Shown here in pieces: positions 23,054-34,257 of a stretch of 64,000 nt of DNA. This stretch comes from Odontocerum albicorne (lineage: Eukaryota > Arthropoda > Insecta > Trichoptera > Odontoceridae). Each line of letters opens with the position of its first letter. The stretch's first letter is position 1. The position numbers and the translations under genes were made by a program. Under the pieces are notes generated by a model that saw only the letters and a program-made list of their open reading frames with translations, did not search any database and was not told where the DNA came from. The stretch covers positions 24,006,916 to 24,070,915 of the forward strand of contig OX463841.1 of the NCBI GenBank assembly GCA_949825065.1. The letters are read 5' to 3'.

Positions 23054-25408
23054 TAGGGTGTCCCTTATTTTCCGACTTCAAAATTTTTGAACGCTCACCC
23101 TCCAATTTTGTTTGAATGACTCTAAAACATGTCTACAAAAAATTTTGTTGTGATCGAAGTATTATAAACCGTGCCGACTTGAGCGCGAACTCGCACGAAG
23201 AACATGGCCGAACTTGTCACGCTAAGTCAGGTCTCTAGTACGTGGCACGTGCAGTACATTCAGTTCATTATCTGTTATCAAGCGTGTAGCATGTGTTTTT
23301 GGCTGGCTACCACAATATTATGTCACATTAATTACGCAATGCCAGGGAACGTGTGTTTTTAATAAGATATATAAAACACCAAATAACAGGGCACAAGTTA
23401 CCAACAAATAGAAAAGTGCTGGAAGTGTTATTTTATAACATACGGGAGGTAAAATTAAGTTTCAGTGTAAGTGCTAATCTTGTGGTTCGTGAGTGCGTGA
23501 TATTTTGAGAGAAAGCGAAAATTACGAAAAGAGCTGTTCAAAATTGTTCACAAAAACGTATTAACTTGCATTTGGAGTGTAGAAAATTGCAAATGCAAAA
23601 AGATCTAAAGATTGTTTTAAGCGCCGTGAAGGGGAGTTTAGAAATAGTTTGGACAATTTATTTGATATTGCACATGCCAATGCTCTACAAACATTAAAGT
23701 TGGAAGAAGAAAGGAAGTTTTTACTTCAACAGAGAGAGCCTGAACGTAAAGGCCGTTTACCTATCAGAAGTAGACCAAAAACTCGCGGATAAAGAAAAAA
23801 GGGCGAGGCAAAGAAAATTAGAAAAAAATAAAAAGCAAGAGAAACAACAATGTGCAGCATCTACATCTTCTAGTGTACCTCCTTTTCCATAATCTGAAGA
23901 TTCAGATAAGGCATTTCCAAGTTCAGATTAAATCGACGTTGGTGACTCTTGAGAGTACATCATTGCAGCGAGGAGAGGTACCACTGATTGTATTACTACA
24001 AAATTAGTGGCTGCTTTGGATAGATGTCAGTCAGCTGAGTGTAAGGGATTCTGTATACATCCTTCAGGCGACAGAAGAGACACTTGGCCACAATACCGAA
24101 GAGCTATCTATTAATAAATCTTCCATTCATCGAATCAGCCAGAAGAAGAGAAGAGAACGTTCTGAAATAATTAAATCGGCTTTCAAGAATAATATCCCTG
24201 CAATTCTTACTTTTCATTGGGATGGTAAATTGTTGCCCGCATTAAATGTCAGGGACCCAAAAGAAGAAAGATTTCCAACCGTTGATACATTTGGGGACAG
24301 TGAGCAGCTCATCGGCGTTCCAAAATTGCAGAATGCTTCTAGTAAAGAGCAAGCGAATGCTGTTTGGGATGCAATAACGTATTGGGGTAGATAAGACAAT
24401 GTACAAATTCTCTGTAGCGACACAACTGCCTCAAACATTGGCTGTTTTAAGTGGGCATGTGTCTTACTTGAACAAATATTGGTCAGAGAGTTGTTGTTTT
24501 TCCCGTGCCGTCATCATATATATGAACTTTTTTTACGATGTGTATTTGAATGCAAAGTACATGATGTAATAAGCAGTCCTGACATACCACTTTTTAAACA
24601 TTTGAGGGAGAGCTGGAAAAGTGTCAATGCAAATAATTTTCAAAGTGGCATAAAGAATGTGGAAGTATTTTTCAACGAGTCGGAAATTAAGGAAGTGTTA
24701 GACTTCTATGAAAGTAAATAAAATAAACCAATACTGAGAGGCGATTGCCGCAAACTCAAAGAGCTCTTTGTAATTTTTTTGGGAGGAGACTGCAAAAAAA
24801 TCTAAAATTATCTTCATTTCCGAGAAAACAATAGATGACTTCGTGTCAACGAAGAGCAGAGATCTGTTCTCTCGCCTGAAGATGGATTCTAGTTTTATTC
24901 AAGAAAATCCTTCAACATGGATGACCAACACTTCATATTAAGAAGCTAAAATGATAGTTAACGAGTTAAAAGCTGTTAATGACTGTTGAATGACGTGTTA
25001 AATTAATGCAAGATTTTCATGGACTATTGACAGTCGATGAGGAGCAAAAGCAATTTGTGTTGCGTTGTGTTCAAGAACATCGTAGACCATACCCAGATTT
25101 TAAGAAAGAAACACTGAAAAGAAAGTATCCACAAGAATTCATAAAAACCATAGTGCACTCTAAAGAGCAAAAATGTATTGAATTAAAAAAAAATAGATAT
25201 TATACATTCATCAATAGTTTTTACACTGACTTAGAACTAATAAACCTATAACTCCTAACATTCAAATTTGGCGCTCAAGTCGGCACGGGTTAACGTCATC
25301 TTATTGAGATAAAATTTTGTTTTTGAGTAAATTAAACCAAATGGAAAATATTTAGGGGGTGAGACCAAAAAAATCCCATTTTTTTTTGACCAAATAAGGG
25401 ACACCCTA
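23054..25408 (+). mobile_element. DNA transposon with 8-bp target duplication (hAT-like), unusual transposase family
   Basis: Ends TAGGGTGTCCCTTATTT and (right, reversed) TAGGGTGTCCCTTATTTGG. Flanks carry a perfect 8-bp duplication GTCTATAT (23046-23053, 25409-25416). An additional perfect 18-bp subterminal inverted repeat, CCGTGCCGACTTGAGCGC, lies at 23169-23186 and, reversed, at 25271-25288. The 2355-bp body carries one decayed plus-strand transposase gene. An 8-bp duplication points to hAT or P/Merlin-type chemistry. Confidence 0.85.
23590..25251 (+). pseudogene. Transposase of the 8-bp-TSD element, broken
   Basis: N-terminal part (23590-24010) is shifted between frames: LFDIAHANALQTLKLEEE, then a Lys/Glu/Gln-rich stretch QRKLEKNKKQEKQQ. 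From about 24061 one frame holds, with a single TAA at 24394: SINKSSIHRI, HWDGKLLPALNV (Asp codon at 24221), GVPKLQNASSKEQANAVWDA, LCSDTTASNIGCF (Asp at 24419), CRHHIYELFLRCVFECK (24506), KHLRESWKSV. The C-terminal piece DFHGLLTVDEEQKQFVLRC runs 25006-25251. Two Asp boxes followed by a C-x-x-H element fit an RNase-H-fold transposase. I recall the WDGK...SDTTASN...CRHH family as an uncharacterised animal family, but cannot name it. The segment before DFHGLL is scrambled, so a third acidic residue is missing. Confidence 0.7.
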
Positions 25409-25416
25409 GTCTATAT

Positions 25417-25992
25417 AGTAAAAGTCTAAATTTAGGAGACCAAATTTCACAAAAAATATGGAATTATTAATTAAATTACTAAAAAAATATGAAAATTTGT
25501 GTTGAACTTCCCTGGGAAATGGAACTGGCTGGGAATAACGCAACCATTTTTCTTAATGAAAAAATAATGCAAATTAAGTACCTAAAGTTTTTTTTAACAT
25601 ATTTCTTCAATATTGAGACATATTGAATGGTAAAATAAATTTTAAAATACGTTCTATTTTTCATGTACAGCCAAGACCTACGAATTAAAAAAACCATAAA
25701 TCTCATTTATTTGATTTTGATACTCGTATACCCACTTGTTTACACAAATTAACTTGTTTATGTTTTCACGCGGAATTTTAATATGTCGACGTTATTAGCT
25801 TTTATTTGGTCGTGCACTTGTCGACGATATAATCAAGGATTCAAAGTTTTTGACGAATTAATTTTCAGTTGTAAAAAGCGATTAAATAAAAATAATCGCG
25901 CCCCAAATCATATTAGTTTGAGTAAATTACCTATTTAAATAGTTCGAAATACGTAATAATTTATATGAAGAGAACACTGAAAACCATATACT
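25417..25992. other. AT-rich intergenic, nothing recognised
   Basis: No frames or repeats identified. Confidence 0.4.
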
Positions 25993-26120
25993 ATAGTTCG
26001 GAAAATCTAGGATGAACCGTATGACAGCTCACAAATTTGCCCCAATACAACTTTGTAACGATGTTCAGTAATTTTAATTATTTTTTCTATAATCCTTTTA
26101 TATAAGCCTCGATTCTAATA

Positions 26121-27076
26121 CTAGGTAAGTCCAGAAAGTAAGTGTACTGAATTTTCGTACGTTACAATTTTTTTTATTTAAACAAAAAAATTACGCGGTT
26201 ACCGTAGTACATATGTAAGCTATTTTTCGACATAGTCGCCATTCCTCTCAATGCAGGTGGTGAAGTGGGGTATCAACTTTTTGATGCCTTCCTCGAAGTA
26301 GTTTCCCGCCAACCCCTCCGTCCACTTCTCCACCTCCTCATTTACCTCCTCGTCGGTTGAAAACCTTTTCCCACCCATGTGCAGCTTCAGGGAGGTAAAG
26401 AGATAGTAATCTGAAGGTGCCAGGTCAGGGGAATGCGCGGGATGGTTCAGGACATCCCATTTAAACGAGGCAAGCAGTTCCTTCGTGGCGTTGGCCGTAT
26501 GTGGTCTGGCATTGTCATGCAGCAGGCAGACTCCCTTTGTCAGCATGCCTCTCCTCTTGTTCTGAATCGCCCTCCGCAATTTTTTTAGGGTCTCACAGTA
26601 TCTTGCAGAGTTGATGGTCTCCCCTTGAGGCATATATTCAATTAAAATTATGCCTTGACAGTCCCAAAACAATTTCGTCAATTTCGCCAGTCACAATTGA
26701 AGGTCTTCCGCTCCTCTGATCATCATGCACAGACGTACGACCGTTTTTAAACTCGCGACACCACTTGTACACACTCGTACGATTCATAGCTTTATCACCA
26801 TATGCAGTTTTCACCTCATTATAAACCTCAACCGGAGGTTTTCCCTTCCAAACGAGATAACGGATGACGCCCCGTATTTCGCACTTGGCGGGAGATTGGA
26901 TTTACATTTTTCACGAAACGTGTTGTCGCGTTGACGCTTCTCAACGTACTGACCTCGAACTGGTCTCGTTGCGGAGGGGAAGGGTCAGGCTACACGGAAG
27001 TGTAGCCAACATGTCGAAAAATAAAATCCATCCGGTCGTGAGAGCCTCAGTACACTTACTTTCTGGATACGCCTCG
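26121..27076 (-). mobile_element. Mariner element with internal deletion
   Basis: Inverted ends: CTAGGTAAGTCCAGAAAGTA / CGAGGCGTATCCAGAAAGTA, the inner part TCCAGAAAGTAAGTGTACTG being perfect on both sides. Flanked by TA. 956 bp, against about 1.3 kb for intact mariners, so roughly 330 bp are missing from the middle of the transposase. Confidence 0.85.
26220..26900 (-). pseudogene. Mariner transposase, central part deleted
   Basis: Two parts. The N-terminal helix-turn-helix region reads YLVWKGKPPVEVYNEVKTAY, NRTSVYKWCREFKNGRTS, DDQRSGRPSIVTGEI. A junction in another frame is followed by LFWDCQGIILIEYMPQGETI, LLHDNARPHTANATKELL, HSPDLAPSDYYLF, CIERNGDYVEK-stop. The second and third catalytic Asp are present with 34 residues between them (DD34D). 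The first (DETW box) lies in the deleted part. Non-functional; it could serve as a substrate for a related transposase because its ends remain. Confidence 0.85.
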
Positions 27077-27509
27077 TAAATAGCAAGTTATTTAGGTAAA
27101 TACAGTACATAAAACTAACAATAATGACAAAGTAATACGTCTTGTCACAAATTAGCAAAAATGTGGCAGTTTGTTAAAATCAAATAATATTTGGTGACGT
27201 TTGTCAAGTCACTACGTTTTCTGCATTGGCTAGGGATGGGGTATTCGATAATTGGATTTTCAAAAATCGATTTTAATTAAATGTTCGTAATTAGTATTGA
27301 TTCATAGTGGATCTTGGTCTATTTAAAGATACATACAAATCATACAATACATTAGAAAGTCAGTATAATGAAAATTAGGAATTAAAACGTCAGTTTAGAG
27401 AAAAACAATTATTCGATTTGTAAAAAAACTATTCGATTTGTAAAAAAAAACGATTTTACCTCATCCCTTTGTGACAAACGTCGCACGGTTCATCCTAGAC
27501 TTTCTGAAG

Positions 27510-28075
27510 TATACTATACAAATATTCTGATATTTCGATATTGAATCGTTGGATATCGGGGAAGCCCCGGAAAATAAACTGTTCGTTGGCGCGTAATACA
27601 CTCCGCCGAAAATTTCGAATTACAGGAATCATAAATACTTTATAGCGATAAAACATTATGAATCACGAAATACGCGGTTTTTTAACAACAGTAGAATTTA
27701 TTACGAAAAGTCGATTTCGGGACCTAGAAAATGGCGAAAATACGAATTATGGGTTTTTTAATTAATGGACTTTTACTGTATTCATAATGTGGGTGGATTG
27801 CCATTTATTGAAAAAAAAACTAGGTTATATAAAATATTTTCCGTGGGAAGTAATCTAGCATATGTAAAGAACTGTCAGCAGTGAGAATCAGGTGTGAGAA
27901 ACTGAAGATGACGTGAAGGAAGAGGAATTTAGAAGGGGTGTGAAAGAAGGAATGAGAATGATTAATTAAAGATGGATGAAGAATGGAGGAGTATGAAAAA
28001 TATATTAGTAGCCACATCATTAGTGTTTTCTCATCATTAAATTATCTTAGATTAGATTTTTTAAAATTTTCTGAT
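27510..28075. other. Intergenic; contains a segment repeated at 28365
   Basis: GAAGAATGGAGGAGTATGAA with AATATATTAGTAGCCACATC and TTTCTCATCATTAAATTATC (27976-28050) recurs at 28365-28445 with a few changes. No gene recognised. Confidence 0.5.
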
Positions 28076-28077
28076 GT

Positions 28078-28322
28078 ACAATAACTAGGTTTTAATTTAA
28101 TTTTATTTACAATTCAAAAATGTTTTTTTTTTATGAAGCTGAATTTTACTTTTTATAAATATATTTTTCTCATTGTACGAATTACGGAAAACTGTAATGA
28201 ACAAATAATTGTTTTAATAAATTAAATGGAGCCTCGCCTCACTGTTAATGTTTTTTGTCTCAAAACTACAAAAATATAGTGTATGTAAAATTTTAAATAT
28301 GGAATCTATTGTTTTCAGTTAC
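28078..28322 (+). repeat. LINE 3' UTR-like repeat, copy 1
   Basis: Shares ACTAGGTTTTAATTTAATTT, TCTCATTGTACGAATTA, CACTGTTAATGTT and ATATGGAAT words, in order, with 30753-30985, where they follow a LINE coding remnant. Probably a severely 5'-truncated copy. Confidence 0.6.
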
Positions 28323-28624
28323 GAGTACATCTATCATATGGAACAAATATTTGTCAAATAATGACGAAGAATGGAGGAGTATAAAAAATATATTGGTAGT
28401 CACATCATTTAAGTATTTTCTCATCGTTAAATTCTCTTAAATTGGGTTCCAAAATTCTCTTAGATTAGATTAGGTTCCAAAAAAATTTGTTTTTTTTATT
28501 TTCATGAGCTCAAATCATGCGGAGTATGAATTAGTCCCCATGTTGTCTGAAGGGGTTAAGGGAGTTTATTTTTTTAATCCTTGTGTCAAAATAACGATCT
28601 TGTCCCATGGTATATCCAATCTCT

Positions 28625-28795
28625 ACATTTTGTGGGTACGACGCTTGTCTTCCAGCCCATGTGTTATAAGTTTGATTCCCATTGATAAATAATGTATTGT
28701 AAAAAGGTTTCCAGTCTGGTTTACACTTAAGGAACAGATCCCAATAAACCCGCCAATTTATACTGTATACAATAAAATTGTTACAATACAAATCT
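28625..28795 (+). repeat. SINE copy
   Basis: GGGTACGACGCTTGTCTTCC, TAAGTTTGATTCCCATTGA (B-box-like), then TTTCCAGTCTGGTTTACACT, CCCGCCAATTTATACTGTAT. Confidence 0.65.
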
Positions 28796-29142
28796 CTACG
28801 TGTTCTTATGGTGGTTCAATTCACGACTTGATCATGAGTCATCATCATAAAGTTATGTAAAAGGTTTTTATTGGTTTATTTACACGAAATGGTTAGCTAA
28901 AATATGATGCGACTTCAATGTGTGCGACCAAACTATATATTGTGAAGGGGTGCAATTGAATGGCATATACTCGTATTCCTGGTCAGATGTTTGTGGAATG
29001 TTACCTTCATATCATTTTTTGAGTTAAAATTTAAGATGCAAAATTAAGTTTGAAAAAATGACGTCTTGTAAGCTCTTCATTTCTTATTTTCTAATTGAAC
29101 CATAACTCATCTCTTTGATTGATCTACTTATATAACTTTCAA

Positions 29143-29180
29143 CAGTTACAATATCGCCCTCCTGGGCGATATTGTAACTG
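29143..29180. repeat. Perfect 17-bp hairpin with 4-base loop
   Basis: CAGTTACAATATCGCCC, loop TCCT, then the exact reverse complement. Not followed by a T-run that would suggest a terminator, and in a eukaryote context none is expected. Confidence 0.95.
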
Positions 29181-29429
29181 TATTTTAATTTTTTAGGGGA
29201 TGTTGGGGCTTTTAAGGGGGTTATTGGGGGTAATTAAATATTCCAATAAGAAAAAGAATCAGCCTGACTATATAAGTTACTTTGTAAAAGTATTCAAGTA
29301 ACTTTGTCAAAGTAAATCATGATTTGCTCCTGCAAAAACTAAATAAATTTGTCTTTGATCTACTATTATTAAAATTATTTCCTAACTTTTCTTTAAACCA
29401 GAAACAATTTGTTACATGTGATCTTTGTA

Positions 29430-31000
29430 TCTTATAAATTTCTTGTAAACTCAGGTGTGCCTCAGGGATCAAACCTGGAGCCTTATTTTTATTATTTTTA
29501 TAAACAATGTAAAAAAAGACTATGAACCACTCAAATATTTTGATGTTTGCAGACAACCTAGAAATGTATCTAAAAATACAGAGTATAGACGATTGTAGGA
29601 AACACCAAGAAGACAGTAATAGTATTGTATTTATAAATGGAGCATCTGCAAAAATACTATTTTTCAATATACCTGAATGTCTTATTTTGCATGAACATGA
29701 AGAACACTTTACTTCGTTATCTGAATGGTTAACCACTATCTAGGGCAGATAAAACATAAGACTTATGTGTTATATTTGAAACTGACCTCCCATTTAATTT
29801 AGAAATCAAGTATATTTATAATAAAATGAATAAGATGCTTAGGTTTGTGGTCCGTACCCCCAAATTATTTACAGAGATTTATGCACTATAAATACCTTAT
29901 AATTATCTTGTCAGGAGTCATATAGAATATTGTTTTATAATATGGGCCCTAGCAGGGGTTACGTACTCTCTTGTGCTAAAGAATTCAGAAACATTTTTCT
30001 ACGCTATCTATACATGAGACAGTATGGATATTATTTCTGATAATCCTAGTTTATTTTTACTGGGGATATTATCCAATAGAGCAGTGGCTTTCAACCTTTT
30101 TACACCTGCGGACTGGTGAAAATAGGAGAAATGTTTCGCAAATAGCTAAAGCACTAATAAAACCCAGTATTTATATAATATTTTGTGAATTAGTTTTTAA
30201 ATCTAATATTACAAAATGCTTATACTCATTTCACTCCGCTACATGATCTAAGAGTACCATATGTTAAGGGGAAATAACATTTTCGCGGACCAGCTGGAAT
30301 TTCTGTGAACCAGCCGTTGAAATCTATTGCTATAGAGTAATAGAGTGTGGAAGATCCCTGCGAACAGGTGTTCACTTTATATGCCTACTTAGGGGTTATC
30401 TAATAAACCTAATCTTCCTGAAGAGTCATGGTTTGTGCTTCGGATAATTTTCAGAGCAACGCACTTAGTTTGTTTTATCAATCTGTATGAAGAACCAGCC
30501 TGCTTTTAAAATGCCTGTAGGTAGAGCAATCACACTTTTCAACAATGTGTTCCTTCAGATAGACATTTTTCAAGTGCCACTCAACTGCTTTAAGGGAAAA
30601 TTGTTACTCTTATTGTAAAATTTTCAATATTATTGTTTAAATTTTTAAGATATATGCATATATATTATTTTCCAGTTTTTTTCATTAATTTCTTACCTTA
30701 ATAATATTATTGTTTTGAAATATACTTTTGTTATACTTGTCACCTATATACTCCTATAACTTGGTTTTAATTTAATTTTATTCACAATTAAAAAATGTAT
30801 AATTTTTTTTTAAATTGAATTTTTATAAATATATATTTCTCATTGTACGAATTAGAGAAACCTGTAATGTACAAATGATTGTTTTAAAAAATTAAATGCA
30901 GCTCACTGTTAATGTTGATTGTTTCACAACTGCAAAAAAATTGTCAAGTTATGTTAAAAAATATGGAATATAGTATTTTCAATTATCTTTAATATGGACC
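29430..31000 (+). pseudogene. LINE (Jockey/CR1-like) ORF2 3' half and 3' UTR
   Basis: Plus-strand pieces: GVPQGSNLEP (29450s), NILMFADNLEMYLKIQSIDD (FADD box changed to FADN), then NKMNKMLRFVVRTPKLFTEI and NYLVRSHIEYCFIIWA (29830-29950), LLGILSNRA (30060). The coding part is interrupted by a hAT-type MITE (30082-30329) and resumes with NLPEESWFVLRIIF. The 3' UTR (30753-30985) matches 28078-28322. Several frameshifts and stops. Confidence 0.65.
30082..30329. mobile_element. hAT-type MITE with 8-bp target duplication
   Basis: Ends CAGTGGCTTTCAACC and (right, reversed) CAATAGATTTCAACG. Flanks CAATAGAG (30074-30081) and CTATAGAG (30330-30337) match at 7 of 8 bases. 248 bp, no coding capacity. 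Inserted in the LINE above. Confidence 0.75.
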
Positions 31001-31838
31001 AAAAATTAGTTTATAAAAAATATTAATAAAGTCTATGATCTCATAACGTGACAATAAACCAAAATAGTAACATTATCAAATGAGTTTTATTTTTTTTTCT
31101 CCACGCAGCAAGAACTAAAAATATCTAATAACATAATACTGGGGGTCTTTGATTTATCCTAAGATGTTCCAAGGGGACAATATTCTAAGAAAGGTTGGGA
31201 AACCCTGATTTACTTAGATCTATCAAGATTATATAATTTTTGCACTATATAAGTGACCATTACATGCCTCGATTCTCTTCAAAAGTCTTCTCTAGCTTTT
31301 GCTATAAACACTATGGGAAATACCTTGCTTAATTTTGTAAGCTGTTAAATTTGGCTGAATAACTCCTGTGTTGAGACTTGTGGCTCATGGTGTTCCAGGC
31401 TGGAATGGACTGTGGTTAATAAATGACACAATAATAGGAATGTTTCCTCTGGAAGACGTATAATTCTGACATTGTCTGTCTCTCAGATTGGTGTTAGATG
31501 ATAGGTAGAATTTTTTTTTAGTAAATTGTAAGTATTTTAATTTTCATTATCTATACATAAAATAACAAGCCAATACAGGAACTAACAGCTACAAAAAATA
31601 TTTTGGTCATTGAGGTATTTCGCTACTATTAAGTCAGTAATGAAGATGTTCACTGCAGTGAATAACTGACAAATAAAGAGGCAAATATATGCAGGGAGTG
31701 CAAATTATATCAGGAATCATTTAGAACAGCATGTTTAATTAAAATGTATGACCTGTCGTTATATACTACACCTATATAGAAGGTTGGCAGATTAAACCCA
31801 ACATCTCCCCTAACTTAAAAACAGTTGTTTTGGGATAT
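31000..31838. other. Intergenic, nothing recognised
   Basis: No gene-like frames. Confidence 0.35.
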
Positions 31839-31915
31839 ATCAGGTCTGTAAATATGAAAGCGGATTTTTTTATAGAAAATACACATTTATTGTATGAAAA
31901 TGGTAAAAAATATTT

Positions 31916-33641
31916 TATTCAAAGTATTGCCCATCGCTAGCTACATATTTTTCCCATTTTTCTGGCAATTTGTGGATGCCATGACAAAAAAACTGTTGCT
32001 CTTTTGAGGCAAACCAATCATCGAGCCATTTTCGTAAGAAGTGAAGCGCTGCTCAGCAAGTGCGTGTCCCATCGATGCAAATAAGTAGTAATCGGATGGA
32101 GCCAAGTCTGGTGAGTAATCTGTATGCGAAAGTATTTGCCAACTAAATGCGTCAATCGTTTCCTTGACAGGTTTTGCTTTGTGCGATGGTGCATTATCAT
32201 GAAGCTAAATCACTTTGTGTTCCCTCTTTTGATATTCTGGTCATTTTTCACGCAACGCTTGTTTCAAATCCATCATCTGTTATCAGTAGCGTTCAGTATT
32301 AACGGTTTCGCCAGGTTTTAGCAGCTCATAATAGATAACACCCTTTTGATCCCACCAAACACAGAGCATTGTCTTCTGTCCATAGCGATTTGGCCTTGGA
32401 GTCGATGTCGCTGGTTTGCTTGGAGTTACCCGTGATCTTTTATGTTTAAGATTCTCAAAATATATCCATTTTTCATCGCCAGTCACAATTCGATGGAGAA
32501 ATGATTTTCTTTTGTACCTGGCGAGCAGCATTTCGCAAGTGGTTTATCGGTTTTCCTGCTGTCTTTTTCGGTTTTCATTCAGTTCATGTGGAACCCATTT
32601 TCCCACCTTCTGGATCTTTCCCATGGCTTTCAAACGTATGGAGACGGCTTCTCGTGTCACATTTAATTGATCTGCGAGTTGTTGTTGTGTTTGAGCGTCA
32701 TCCTCATCCAACGATGCTTGCAATTCAGCGTCTTCAAACTTTCTCGGTGGTCTTCCACGTTCCTTGTTTCTCACGTCAAGATCACCACTTTTGAATTTTT
32801 TAAATAACTCCAAGCACTGTGATTTACCAAGAGCATGCTCACCGTAAGCTTCGACAAGCAATCGATGCGATTCTACAGCAGTTTTTGTCAAATGGTAACA
32901 GAAAATCAATACTGTCCGCGAATCGTAGTTTTCAGGCACAAAAACAGACATGTTTAACGCTATGAAAAATTATCAGTAGCGTTCAGTATTAACGGTTTCG
33001 CCAGGTTTTAGCAGCTCATAATAGATAACACCCTTTTGATCCCACCAAACACAGAGCATTGTCTTCTGTCCATAGCGATTTGGCCTTGGAGTCGATGTCG
33101 CTGGTTTGCTTGGAGTTACCCGTGATCTTTTATGTTTAAGATTCTCAAAATATATCCATTTTTCATCGCCAGTCACAATTCGATGGAGAAATGATTTTCT
33201 TTTGTACCTGGCGAGCAGCATTTCGCAAGTGGTTTATCGGTTTTCCTGCTGTCTTTTTCGGTTTTCATTCAGTTCATGTGGAACCCATTTTCCCACCTTC
33301 TGGATCTTTCCCATGGCTTTCAAACGTATGGAGACGGCTTCTCGTGTCACATTTAATTGATCTGCGAGTTGTTGTTGTGTTTGAGCGTCATCCTCATCCA
33401 ACGATGCTTGCAATTCAGCGTCTTCAAACTTTCTCGGTGGTCTTCCACGTTCCTTGTTTCTCACGTCAAGATCACCACTTTTGAATTTTTTAAATAACTC
33501 CAAGCACTGTGATTTACCAAGAGCATGCTCACCGTAAGCTTCGACAAGCAATCGATGCGATTCTACAGCAGTTTTTGTCAAATGGTAACAGAAAATCAAT
33601 ACTGTCCGCGAATCGTAGTTTTCAGGCACAAAAACAGACAT
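31916..33641 (-). pseudogene. Mos1-like transposase, duplicated and frameshifted
   Basis: Start MSVFVPENYDSRTVLIF at 33641. Helix-turn-helix DNA-binding region first, then GKIQKVGKWVPHELNENRKR, LARYKRKSFLHRIVTGDEKW (first catalytic Asp), ATSTPRPNRYGQKTMLCVWW, VIYYELLKPGETVNTERY. It then restarts with a second, apparently identical copy of the same N-terminal two thirds (start 32951). The remaining third (LHDNAPSHKAK-like, SPDLAPSDYYL-like, ending SDGQYFE and TAA at 31916) is read only by changing frame near 32200. Both frame breaks and the duplication make it inactive. Confidence 0.85.
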
Positions 33642-33658
33642 GTTTAACGCTATGAAAA
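32281..33658. repeat. Direct tandem duplication, 690 bp, apparently identical
   Basis: 32281-32970 repeats at 32971-33658. The open frames in both copies translate identically and I saw no base differences on reading. Outside the unit the sequences differ at once. Either a very recent event or an assembly artefact. Confidence 0.9.
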
Positions 33659-34013
33659 CATATGTAGTTGTATTAAACTTGTATTGTTGTGAAATAAAAG
33701 TCTTTGACAAATGTAAACACAAGAAAAAGGCGCCAATGACGCGGTTCGAAAGTCGCTACATTGACAACTAGTGCCATCTATGAGTAAATTCTGGTTTAAT
33801 ATTTACAAACCTGATATAATAATTTGGGAATTTTTTTTAAATAATGCAAGATCTAAATAAATAACACTGGCATTGAAATTTAACTTTATTTTTTTCCCAT
33901 GAAAATAATACAACAAAAAAACAATAGACTAGTAAAACACACTGAATAAAGAACATCAATAAGATAATACATGGCATTTAAGATAATATACCACTAAGGT
34001 CCAAAAGTTTCTA

Positions 34014-34067
34014 GCCTGCACAAGTTTGAGTGTGTATAGACAGATACACACTCAAACTTGTGCAGGC
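34014..34067. repeat. Perfect 23-bp hairpin with 8-base spacer
   Basis: Left arm starts GCCTGCACAAGTTTGAGTGT, right arm is its exact reverse complement, spacer TAGACAGA. It lies just inside the left end of the outer element. Confidence 0.95.
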
Positions 34068-34257
34068 CACCACATGGTTAGGTAATGTTACTACAAAATT
34101 GATTATCTCTATTCTTTGCCATAGTATGTCAAGTAGAGCCGATAGAAGACGTGTTGTTTTCTAAATTCTGAAATGTTAAAAATTGTAATAGAAATGTCAC
34201 ACAGTTATCAAGTTTCTATTAAAAAGGAAAAGCTCGCCAGAAATTAAATTATATTTA

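Larger units (their letters stand above)
25995..27509. mobile_element. TA-flanked inverted-repeat element (MITE) split by a mariner
   Basis: Left end GTTCGGAAAATCTAGGATGA continues to ACCGT; the right end reversed reads CTTCAGAAAGTCTAGGATGA then ACCGT, three mismatches over about 25 bases, with TA on both outer sides. Without the mariner (26121-27076 plus one TA) it is about 557 bp and has no coding capacity. A second, inner inverted word (AGGGATGGGGTA near 27233; reversed near 27467) suggests a composite origin. Confidence 0.6.
31840..33814 (-). mobile_element. Mariner (mauritiana/Mos1-like) with internal 690-bp tandem duplication
   Basis: Left end TCAGGTCTGTAAATATGAAA, right end reversed TCAGGTTTGTAAATATTAAA, flanked by TA on both sides. 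Length 1975 bp, or 1285 bp if one duplicated unit is removed, the usual size. The protein resembles the Mos1 group throughout (FVPENYDSRTVLIFCYHL; DEDDAQTQQQLADQLNVTRE). Confidence 0.9.

Noticed and set aside
29143..29180. Rho-independent terminator
   Set aside because: Eukaryotic context and no T-run after the hairpin.
32416..33484. Plus-strand open frames of 84 and 97 codons, each present twice
   Set aside because: Antisense shadows of the Mos1-like transposase; duplicated only because the transposase segment is.
34014..34067. microRNA precursor
   Set aside because: Arms are perfectly complementary with an 8-base loop and short total length, unlike animal pre-miRNAs with bulges; it lies inside a transposon end.
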